A model generated the notes under the pieces. The model saw only the letters and a list, made by a program, of their open reading frames with translations. It had not been told where the DNA came from and did no database searches. Shown one piece after another: positions 57,428 through 64,000 of a stretch of DNA of 64,000 bases; position 1 is the first letter of the stretch, and every line of letters begins with the position of its first letter. This DNA comes from Desulfuromonadaceae bacterium (GTDB lineage: Bacteria; Desulfobacterota; Desulfuromonadia; Geobacterales; Pseudopelobacteraceae): contig JAQTQX010000006.1 of assembly GCA_028712075.1 (NCBI GenBank), positions 107,013 through 171,012 on the forward strand, given 5' to 3'. A program made the position numbers and the translations under genes.

Positions 57428-58285
57428 ATGATCATTCAGCGTCTTGCGGTAATCGGTGTCGGGCTGATCGGCGGATCATTTGCTGTGGCGCTCAGGAAAG
57501 CCGGCGTTGTCGGGCGCATCATTGGCGTTGATACCAATGCGGAGAATCTTGCTCTGGCGTTCTCACGAGGTCTCATAGATGAAAGTGCGCCAGATGTCGC
57601 TTCTGCAGTTGAAGGTGCGGATGTCGTCTTTATTTCGGTCCCGGTGTGCGCCATTTCGGCAGTGGTGAAGGAAATTGTGCCACTGCTTCCTGACGGCTGT
57701 ATAGTTACTGATGGCGGCAGCGTCAAGGCTGAAGTTGTCAGGCAGTGTGACGCTCTGATGCCGACTGGCTGCCGGTTTGTCGGTGGGCACCCCATTGCAG
57801 GCACAGAACATTCTGGGGCGGCAGCTGCCTTTCCTGAGTTGTTTTCCGGAAAACGGTGCGTGCTGACGCCGGGTGCCACGGCTGATCCGGCGGCACTTGA
57901 AACGGTTTCTCTGCTCTGGTCAGCGATCGGCGCCGATGTGTGCCGTATGGAAGCGGGACATCATGATCGGATTTTCGCCGAAATTTCACATCTTCCGCAT
58001 GCGATCGCATATACGCTCGTTCATGCTGTCGGTACAGCGGATGTTGAAGGTGAGAATGTTCTCTCGTATTCTGCTGGCGGTTTTCGTGATTTCACGCGGA
58101 TTGCATCATCTGATCCGGTCATGTGGCGAGATATTGCCATGATGAACCGTACGGCACTCCTGGCAAGCATTGATGGTTTTTCTGCCAGCCTTGCCGAACT
58201 CCGCAGGCGGATCGATACGGAAGATACTGCCGGATTAACCGAATTTTTCATTACAGCAAAGCAGTTCAGAGACGGCATCGTCTGA
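57428..58285 (+). CDS. tyrA: Prephenate dehydrogenase
   Basis: 285 residues. NAD(P)-binding VIGVGLIGGSFAVAL at the N terminus and GGHPIAGTEHSG near residue 120, both typical of TyrA. No ACT domain or fused mutase, so the mutase step is shared with PheA. GGGGTG precedes the ATG, 13 bases after pheA. Confidence 0.96.
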   Translation: MIIQRLAVIGVGLIGGSFAVALRKAGVVGRIIGVDTNAENLALAFSRGLIDESAPDVASAVEGADVVFISVPVCAISAVVKEIVPLLPDGCIVTDGGSVKAEVVRQCDALMPTGCRFVGGHPIAGTEHSGAAAAFPELFSGKRCVLTPGATADPAALETVSLLWSAIGADVCRMEAGHHDRIFAEISHLPHAIAYTLVHAVGTADVEGENVLSYSAGGFRDFTRIASSDPVMWRDIAMMNRTALLASIDGFSASLAELRRRIDTEDTAGLTEFFITAKQFRDGIV

Positions 58286-58306
58286 TTTCTCATACCTGGA
58301 GAGACT

Positions 58307-59596
58307 GTGAATTCGATAACAATACAACCTGCCGTTTCAGTTAATGGCGAAATAGTCGTCCCTGGTGACAAATCAATATCTCACCGATCCATCATGCTCG
58401 GTGCGATAGCCAACGGAGTTACTACGGTTCGTGGCTTTCTCCGTGGTGAGGACAACATGTCAACCATGCATGCCTTCCGTGCCATGGGAGTCGAGATACA
58501 CGACGATGGTGAAACAATCAGTATTTCCGGTCGTGGGTTACGTGGCCTGCAGGAACCGGCTGATGTTTTGGACTGCGGCAACTCCGGTACGACTATCAGG
58601 TTGATAACCGGCTTGCTTTCCGGTCAGTCATTCTTTTCTGTTGTGACCGGCGATCAATACCTGCGAAAACGACCGATGAAACGAATTGTTGAGCCTCTTT
58701 CCCTCATGGGGGCCTGCATTAATGGCCGAAATGGCGGCACGCTGGCGCCGTTGGCAATACGTGGCGGCTCTTTACATGGGATCAGCTATCAATCACCGGT
58801 GTCAAGCGCCCAGATAAAATCGTCTCTTATGCTGGCCGGTCTGTATGCCGATGGCGAAACGAGCATTACCGAACCGAGCCTGTCCCGGGATCATTCAGAG
58901 CGGATGTTCCGGCTTTTCGGCGCCTCGCTCAACCTTCATGACAAAGGGGTGACGGTTCGTGGCGGTGTAGAACTGACAGCTCAGGAAGTTACCGTCCCGG
59001 GCGATATTTCCTCCGCTGCGTTTTTTATGGTAGCTGCTCTGATTACGCCACATTCTGAGCTGCTGATCAGGAACGTCGGAGTCAATCCTTCCCGCACCGG
59101 CGTAATCGATATCCTTCAAGCGATGGGTGGAAATATTCAGCTTGTTGATGAACGCGAGGTTTCCGGCGAACCGGTGGCGGATATACTGGTGTGTACTTCC
59201 CGTCTCAAGGGCATTGCAATCTCCGGCAGCGTCGTGCCGCGGGCAATTGACGAATTTCCGGCGGTCTGCATCGCTGCAGCACGGGCAGAAGGGATTACCA
59301 CCATTCGCGATGCCAGGGAATTGCGGGTCAAGGAGACCGATCGGATAATCGCTATGGCAGAAAATCTCGGGAGGCTTGGCATAACTGTCACAGAAACAGA
59401 GGATGGTATGGATATTACCGGCTCTGAGCAGCTTAACGGTGGAACTGTCGACAGTCGCGGGGATCACCGTATCGCCATGTCACTGTCCGTAGCAGCGTTG
59501 GTGGCGTCGCGTGGCATTACCGTGACTGATATCGATTGTGTGGCAACATCATTTCCCTCTTTCTACCCTCTGCTGGAAAAAGTTGCCTCCCGTTAG
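58307..59596 (+). CDS. aroA: EPSP synthase (3-phosphoshikimate 1-carboxyvinyltransferase)
   Basis: 429 residues from GTG 58307 with GGAGAG upstream. Motifs GDKSISHRSIMLGAIANG, DCGNSGTTIRL and RELRVKETDRI are all typical. Converts shikimate-3-phosphate and PEP to EPSP, upstream of the chorismate used by pheA and tyrA. The GNSGTT stretch resembles the class I pattern. Confidence 0.97.
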   Translation: MNSITIQPAVSVNGEIVVPGDKSISHRSIMLGAIANGVTTVRGFLRGEDNMSTMHAFRAMGVEIHDDGETISISGRGLRGLQEPADVLDCGNSGTTIRLITGLLSGQSFFSVVTGDQYLRKRPMKRIVEPLSLMGACINGRNGGTLAPLAIRGGSLHGISYQSPVSSAQIKSSLMLAGLYADGETSITEPSLSRDHSERMFRLFGASLNLHDKGVTVRGGVELTAQEVTVPGDISSAAFFMVAALITPHSELLIRNVGVNPSRTGVIDILQAMGGNIQLVDEREVSGEPVADILVCTSRLKGIAISGSVVPRAIDEFPAVCIAAARAEGITTIRDARELRVKETDRIIAMAENLGRLGITVTETEDGMDITGSEQLNGGTVDSRGDHRIAMSLSVAALVASRGITVTDIDCVATSFPSFYPLLEKVASR

Positions 59597-59600
59597 TGCT

Positions 59601-60308
59601 ATGAAAACAGTACGACCTGACGGTATTGTCGTTGCGATTGATGGCCCTTCCGGAGCTGGAAAGAGCACTATCGCCAGGCTTCTTGCGGAACGGCTCGGTT
59701 ATGTTCAGGTTGATACCGGAGCCATGTATCGGGCCGCTGCCCTGCTTCTCTCTCGCGCCGGTATCGATCTCGGTAATATTGAAGCGGTTGGCCGGTATTG
59801 CCATAATAATATGGATATTCGGCTTGAATCGAATTCCGGGAGCCGTGTTGTTCTGGCTAATGGTATGGATGTGACGGATCAGATTCGTTCCCCGGAGATG
59901 TCTCTTTTAACGTCCCGAGTCTCATCACTCAAGCCTGTCAGGGAAGCATTGCTGAAATCACAGCAGAACATGGGCAGGAGAGGCGGCGTTGTTCTTGAAG
60001 GGCGTGATATTGGTACGGTTGTCTTTCCCGATGCAGAAATGAAGTTTTACCTGATTGCTTCTGTCGAGGAACGTGCCAGAAGACGGTGTGAGGAGTTAAA
60101 TCGTAAGGGGCAGCCGGTCACGCTTGCCGAAACAATTACTGATGTCATACAGCGGGACCGCCAGGATTCTGAAAGGGATATTGCACCGCTCAGGCAGGCG
60201 GATGACGCCGTTCCGATTGATTCATCGGATCTTTCAATCGAAGATGTACTTGAAGCAATGACCACCCTGAGTCGCAATAAAATTGAAGCAGTGAGTGCCC
60301 GGTTGTGA
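59601..60308 (+). CDS. cmk: Cytidylate kinase
   Basis: 235 residues from ATG 59601; the upstream ATG at 59538 would overlap the aroA end. P-loop VVAIDGPSGAGKST and the CMP-binding DTGAMYRA motif; GRDIGTVVFP is also typical. Phosphorylates CMP and dCMP. It overlaps ispH by GTGA. No clear ribosome site, so coupling to aroA is likely. Confidence 0.96.
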   Translation: MKTVRPDGIVVAIDGPSGAGKSTIARLLAERLGYVQVDTGAMYRAAALLLSRAGIDLGNIEAVGRYCHNNMDIRLESNSGSRVVLANGMDVTDQIRSPEMSLLTSRVSSLKPVREALLKSQQNMGRRGGVVLEGRDIGTVVFPDAEMKFYLIASVEERARRRCEELNRKGQPVTLAETITDVIQRDRQDSERDIAPLRQADDAVPIDSSDLSIEDVLEAMTTLSRNKIEAVSARL

Positions 60309-61147
60309 AGGTACTTCTTGCCAAACAGGCCGGCTTCTGTTTTGGAGTCAAGCGTGCAACACAGATTGCATTTGAGGCGGCAGGCAAAGACCTTACCACC
60401 TACACGCTCGGTCCGATCATCCATTCACCTCAGGTTGTAGGCAAGCTCGAAGAGCTGGGAATTCGCCCTCTTGCCTCTCTTGACGAGTTGGATACTGGTA
60501 CCATTATCATCCGTTCCCACGGTGTCGAACTGAAGGAAGTCAATAAAGCGCACGGCAAGAATCTCGATATTATTGATGCAACCTGTCCGTTTGTCAAAAA
60601 GGCCCAGGAGCATGTAAGGCGCCTGTCTGAAGACGGGTACGGCGTTGTTGTCGTGGGTGAAGCTGATCATCCAGAAGTTCAGGGCATTGTTTCCTACGGG
60701 GGTGAAAAAGTTTTTGTCGTTGCCACAGGGGACGACGTCGACAAACTTCCCCATATGAACAAAATCGGAGTAGTGGCTCAAACGACACAGGCGTTTGAAA
60801 ATCTGAATAATGTCGTCTCGGCATGTTTGCTGCGGGGCAGTGAAATTCGTGTGTACAACACAATCTGCGATGCAACGTCAGTGCGGCAGGAAGAAGCAAA
60901 AGAACTGGCAGGGCAGGTGGACTGCATGTTGGTAATCGGTGGTTTTAACAGTGCTAATACGCGCCGCCTGCATGAGGTGTGTGCCGAAATTCTGCCATGT
61001 ACATATCACATTGAAACAGCTCAGGAGATTGATCCGAAGTGGTTTGCATCTGCAGAGTTGGTCGGTGTTACTGCAGGCGCTTCCACACCGAAGTGGATAA
61101 TTGATGAAGTTATGAACAAAATTGAGCAATTGAATAAAAGCGATTGA
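60305..61147 (+). CDS. ispH: HMB-PP reductase (last step of the MEP pathway)
   Basis: Iron-sulfur enzyme making IPP and DMAPP. 280 residues from GTG 60305, overlapping cmk. Three cluster cysteines: Cys12 in AGFCFGVKRA, the Cys in DATCPFVKKA and the Cys in NTICDATSVRQEE. HSPQVVGKL and HGV supply the catalytic His. Domain length fits a stand-alone IspH. In several lineages ispH is fused to rpsA; here the two are separate genes 77 bases apart. Confidence 0.97.
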   Translation: MKVLLAKQAGFCFGVKRATQIAFEAAGKDLTTYTLGPIIHSPQVVGKLEELGIRPLASLDELDTGTIIIRSHGVELKEVNKAHGKNLDIIDATCPFVKKAQEHVRRLSEDGYGVVVVGEADHPEVQGIVSYGGEKVFVVATGDDVDKLPHMNKIGVVAQTTQAFENLNNVVSACLLRGSEIRVYNTICDATSVRQEEAKELAGQVDCMLVIGGFNSANTRRLHEVCAEILPCTYHIETAQEIDPKWFASAELVGVTAGASTPKWIIDEVMNKIEQLNKSD

Positions 61148-61224
61148 AATATTTTGATCATATTGCTACATTGCCAAGCTCGATAAAAACAGAAGAACGA
61201 TAAACGTCCAGGGGGTATGGTGTA

Positions 61225-62955
61225 ATGGTTGATTTTAAAAGGCTTGACGCTACCGAGGAAGAAAATGAAGAACTCGATGGCGAGCAGCAGAGCAGTGAAT
61301 TTGCAGCGCTTTTCACTGAAAGCTTAAAAGATCGTCCCGAACGGGATAAAATCATAGAGGGAACTGTTGTGTGCGTGGATCAGGATACGGTCCTCGTTGA
61401 TATCGGTCTTAAATCAGAAGGTCACGTACCTGTTGCGGAATTCCGTAATGCCGATGGCGAACTGTCGGTTCAAATTGGTGATAAGATTCGTGTTCTTATG
61501 ACCCGCCAAGACGGGAAAAGCGGCTACGTTCTTTCCAAAAAGAAGGCTGACTACCTTTCCGCCTGGGACAAGATTGGCGACGCCTGTCATGAAGGGGGTA
61601 TTATTGAGGGTGTCATTACCGGTAAAGTCAATGGTGGGTTTACTGTAGATATTGGCGTGCAGGCTTTTCTCCCTTCTTCACAGGTTGATATTCGCCCTTC
61701 ATCGGACTCCGACAGCTATATCGGCGTTAAGGCCCGCTTCAAGGTAATCAAGATTAATCAGCGTCGTGATAATATCGTACTGTCGCGCCGTTCCGTACTT
61801 GAGGAGGAGCGTGCTTCAATACGCGACCTGACTCTTGAAAAACTTGAAGAGGGTCAGATTGTTGAAGGTACTGTCAAAAATGTCACTGACTACGGCGCCT
61901 TTGTTGATTTGGGCGGTGTTGACGGTTTGCTTCATGTTTCAGATCTCTCCTGGGGGAGAATCAGCAAGCCGGCTGATGTGCTCAAGCCGGGCCAGCATGT
62001 TACGGCAAAAGTTCTTAAGTTTGACCGGACTAAAGGGAAAATTTCCCTCGGGATCAAGCAGACCCTTTCCGATCCATGGCTTGACGTTACCAGTAAATTT
62101 CCAATCGGCGGACGGGTGCGCGGTCGAGTTGTCAGCCTGATGGAATACGGGGCTTTTGTCGAATTGGAGTCCGGTATCGAAGGCCTTATCCATGTTTCAG
62201 AAATGTCATGGACAAAGCGGGTACGTCGTGCCGCAGATGTTCTGAACATTGGCGATGAAATTGAGACAGTTATCCTCGGTATAGATATGGGTAATCGTAA
62301 AATATCTCTCGGACTTAAGCAGATTTCTGAAAATCCCTGGACAACAATTGCCGAAAAATATCCGGCTGGCACCAGAATTGAAGGTCAGATCAAGAACATG
62401 ACGGATTTCGGTATGTTCATCGGTATTGAAGATGGGATCGACGGCCTGGTGCATGTTTCGGATATGTCCTGGACAAAGCGTATAAAGCACCCGAGCGATG
62501 TCTATGAAAAAGGGAGCCTTGTGCAAGCGGTTGTTCTTAAGGTAGACGTGGAAAATGAGCGACTTTCACTAGGTATAAAACAGCTTGAACCGGATCCATG
62601 GAGCCTTGCTCCAGGCAAGTACCGTGCCGGCGCGTTGGTTTCCGGCAAGGTAACATCCCTGACAGATTTCGGCGTTTTTGTCGAGTTGGAGGAAGGGATT
62701 GAAGGACTCATTCATGTGTCTGAGCTGTCTCGTGAAAAAGTTGCTTCTGCAAAAGAGTTTGCTGCGATCGGTGATACTCTTGAAACAGTGGTAATCAGTT
62801 GTGATCCAAAAGAGCGCAGGATATCACTCTCCATTAAATCTCTGCATGTTGCTACGGAAAAAGCCGAGTTTGAGCAGTATATGGGGTCACAGGGAGAAGC
62901 AACGTCGAATTTTGGTGATTTGCTCAAACAGGGGCTGAACAACAAATCAAATTAA
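61225..62955 (+). CDS. rpsA: 30S ribosomal protein S1
   Basis: 576 residues with six S1 RNA-binding repeats (for example GTVVCVDQDTVLVDIG, EGTVKNVTDYGAFVDLGG and SGKVTSLTDFGVFVELEEG). Domains 3-6 are the most alike. AGGGGGT precedes the ATG. It is essential for initiating translation on structured mRNA. Followed 24 bases later by ihfB, a linkage seen widely in proteobacteria. Confidence 0.98.
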   Translation: MVDFKRLDATEEENEELDGEQQSSEFAALFTESLKDRPERDKIIEGTVVCVDQDTVLVDIGLKSEGHVPVAEFRNADGELSVQIGDKIRVLMTRQDGKSGYVLSKKKADYLSAWDKIGDACHEGGIIEGVITGKVNGGFTVDIGVQAFLPSSQVDIRPSSDSDSYIGVKARFKVIKINQRRDNIVLSRRSVLEEERASIRDLTLEKLEEGQIVEGTVKNVTDYGAFVDLGGVDGLLHVSDLSWGRISKPADVLKPGQHVTAKVLKFDRTKGKISLGIKQTLSDPWLDVTSKFPIGGRVRGRVVSLMEYGAFVELESGIEGLIHVSEMSWTKRVRRAADVLNIGDEIETVILGIDMGNRKISLGLKQISENPWTTIAEKYPAGTRIEGQIKNMTDFGMFIGIEDGIDGLVHVSDMSWTKRIKHPSDVYEKGSLVQAVVLKVDVENERLSLGIKQLEPDPWSLAPGKYRAGALVSGKVTSLTDFGVFVELEEGIEGLIHVSELSREKVASAKEFAAIGDTLETVVISCDPKERRISLSIKSLHVATEKAEFEQYMGSQGEATSNFGDLLKQGLNNKSN

Positions 62956-62979
62956 TTTCATCAGACGCCAGAGGGATGT

Positions 62980-63258
62980 ATGACCAAAAGTGAGCTTATT
63001 GAAAAAGTCGTTCAATCACACGGACTATTAAATGCAAGGGTGTCTGAAATTGTAGTTAATACAGTTTTTGATTCAATTGAAGAAGCTCTTAAGTCCGGTG
63101 ATAAAGTAGAAATACGTGGCTTCGGGAGTTTTACAATCAGGGAACGGCTTGGACGCGAAGCAAGAAACCCTAAAAGTGGTGAAGTTGTCCGCATTCCATC
63201 AAAAAAGACACCGTTCTTTAAAACCGGCAAGGACCTTAAGGAACGGGTAAATTGTTGA
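62980..63258 (+). CDS. ihfB: Integration host factor beta subunit
   Basis: 92 residues. DNA-binding arm with GRNPKSGE-like ARNPKSGEVVRIPSKKTPFFKTGK, here noted as ARNPKSGEVV and PSKKTPFFKTGK. Bends DNA and is often needed at sigma-54 promoters to bring bound activators to the polymerase. The alpha subunit gene is not in the window. Terminator follows 94 bases later. Confidence 0.95.
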   Translation: MTKSELIEKVVQSHGLLNARVSEIVVNTVFDSIEEALKSGDKVEIRGFGSFTIRERLGREARNPKSGEVVRIPSKKTPFFKTGKDLKERVNC

Positions 63259-63351
63259 GTTTCTGTGCAAGGACGTATGTACCGGGACACCAAAACTAAC
63301 GGTAGTGTCCAGTTCCACTGTTATTTTTGAAAGACATATCGGTTTAATTTC

Positions 63352-63390
63352 AAGGGGTCGTTCTGAAAAGAGCGACCCCTTTGTTCTTTT
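63352..63390 (+). terminator. Rho-independent terminator after ihfB
   Basis: Thirteen-base arms 63352-63364 and 63369-63381 with a four-base GAAA loop and one G-U, followed by a T-rich tail. The tail overlaps the first TTGC-N6-GCAA palindrome. Confidence 0.9.
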
Positions 63391-63403
63391 GCAATAGCGC
63401 AAA
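63388..63403. promoter_or_regulatory. TTTGC-N6-GCAAA palindrome, copy 1 of 3
   Basis: Perfect five-base arms around AATAGC. Its centre is 33 bases (about three helical turns) from copy 2, so dimers would bind the same DNA face. It overlaps the ihfB terminator tail. Confidence 0.55.
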
Positions 63404-63420
63404 TGTTTCCGGTTGATGTA

Positions 63421-63436
63421 TTTGCACTAATGCAAA
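63421..63436. promoter_or_regulatory. TTTGCA-N4-TGCAAA palindrome, copy 2 of 3
   Basis: Perfect six-base arms with spacer CTAA; same TTGC-N6-GCAA core as the site at 18325. Confidence 0.6.
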
Positions 63437-63558
63437 ACTATGCCATAACCCGCTCAATAACCATTCAACATCCCATAATCACAGTTTTTTTCTTTCAGAC
63501 ACTCGCGCATCAATCAGGGCACTCTCCTTGAATTCGTATTCATTCAATCAGCGGTATA

Positions 63559-63574
63559 TTTGCATTTTTGCAAA
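63559..63574. promoter_or_regulatory. TTTGCA-N4-TGCAAA palindrome, copy 3 of 3
   Basis: Perfect six-base arms with spacer TTTT. It lies about 118 bases upstream of the predicted start site of the sigma-54-like promoter at 63659. The rest of the gap from 63259 to 63707 is AT-rich with no gene seen. Confidence 0.6.
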
Positions 63575-63658
63575 AACAACGGAGCATATGTTACAGGATA
63601 TATATGCATGATCACATAACACAGCAATATTACTAAACATAATAATAAATAGTATGAT

Positions 63659-63674
63659 TGGTATGAGTAATGCT
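63659..63674 (+). promoter_or_regulatory. Sigma-54-like promoter of the Cys-rich gene
   Basis: TGGTATG then AATGCT with GG (63660-63661) and GC (63672-63673) exactly ten bases apart; about ten of twelve positions fit TGGCAYR-N4-TTGCW. The predicted start site near 63685 leaves a short leader to ATG 63708. It is weaker than the promoter at 18393. Confidence 0.55.
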
Positions 63675-63707
63675 TATTCGTTGTCACGACAGTACGAAGG
63701 GGCATCA

Positions 63708-64000
63708 ATGGGAACACACGATATCTGTCCATTCTATGGCAAAAACGATGACTATTGCGATGTCGGGTGTGAGTACATATCGCCGTATGATGTGAATATG
63801 ATTGTTCAATACTGTAGTGGACGTCATGTCCAGTGCATCAAATACATGGAGCTTGCAGATCGTTTTCGCGGCGAGCTAAGGAGAAGAGCGATGAGCGAAA
63901 GAGAGCTTGAACTGCTGAACAGAATCGAAGAACTCGAGCGTCACACATGGCGTAACAGTTCAATCCTGCGTTCGGTTGCGATGGTTTCCTTCACCGCAAT
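63708..64000 (+). CDS. Cys-rich protein with helical C terminus (partial, runs off the window)
   Basis: 97 residues are visible. A cysteine motif C-x9-C-x3-C-x14-C-x6-C (Cys7, 17, 21, 36, 43; CPFYGKNDDYCDVGCEY and CSGRHVQC) suggests metal or cluster binding, then a charged helix (~47-82) with heptad-like spacing. Start ATG 63708 has AAGGGG six bases upstream; an in-frame ATG at 63663 overlaps the sigma-54 promoter and is less likely. I recall similar proteins in Geobacter with unknown function. Controlled by a palindrome array, see findings. Confidence 0.7.
   Translation, partial: MGTHDICPFYGKNDDYCDVGCEYISPYDVNMIVQYCSGRHVQCIKYMELADRFRGELRRRAMSERELELLNRIEELERHTWRNSSILRSVAMVSFTA

Noticed and set aside
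63400..63735. Minus-strand frame at 63544-63732 as a gene
   Set aside because: It overlaps the sigma-54-like promoter and the ribosome site of the Cys-rich gene, and its peptide has low-complexity Leu/Tyr content with no motif.

Overview
The window looks like a Geobacter-type member of the Desulfuromonadia/Geobacterales. The evidence is the gene content and order: a KDO/LPS-transport/rpoN block followed by hprK and a permease-less PTS, a pilMNOPQ operon near pilY1 and minor pilins, small CxxCH cytochromes, NtrC-type regulators, a CFI-box surface lipoprotein and the pheA-tyrA-aroA-cmk-ispH-rpsA-ihfB block. This placement rests on remembered synteny, not on a search. No rRNA, tRNA, CRISPR array, insertion sequence or prophage was seen.

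Layout. (1) 1-13.7 kb: end of a histidine kinase, cheD, then one long same-strand run for the outer membrane: kdsB, pyrG, kdsA, kdsD, kdsC, lptC, lptA, lptB. It continues into rpoN, hpf, hprK, rapZ, an EIIA-Man-like protein, HPr and enzyme I, a regulatory PTS with no sugar permease. (2) 13.7-27.4 kb: prepilin peptidase, a two-component pair (kinase plus sigma-54 activator), a DsbC-like protein, then a separate unit: J-like/zinc-ribbon membrane protein, pilY1, four minor pilins and a ComEA-like protein. A near-perfect sigma-54 promoter and an upstream palindrome precede that unit. (3) 27.5-34 kb: a SulP transporter; bioD/bioB on the minus strand behind a textbook BirA-type operator; a secreted cohesin/dockerin-like protein; a small membrane protein; an outer-membrane protein; and a fold-back repeat. 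(4) 34.2-45.1 kb, minus strand: a small XRE regulator, pilM, N, O, P, Q and two lipoproteins read out of the same operon, then a monohaem cytochrome and a ferritin-like protein. (5) 45.3-56.2 kb: PEP-synthase regulator, orphan OmpR-type regulator, DegP, a membrane polyferredoxin, RdgC, ObgE, ProB, a PP-loop tRNA-thiolation-type enzyme, EAL-HDOD and HD signalling proteins and a probable 55-residue gene. (6) 56.3-63.3 kb: aromatic amino-acid genes through rpsA and ihfB, closed by a terminator. (7) 63.3-64 kb: an array of palindromes and a sigma-54-like promoter in front of a Cys-rich protein that runs off the window.

The most interesting signal is regulatory. The palindrome TTGC-N6-GCAA occurs once upstream of the sigma-54 promoter of the pilus-tip operon and three times upstream of the sigma-54-like promoter at the far end of the window. 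RpoN, IHF-beta and an NtrC-type activator with an unusual GAFTDA loop are all encoded in the same window. I infer a sigma-54 regulon that joins pilus-tip genes to a Cys-rich protein of unknown function. The activator that binds the palindrome is not proven.
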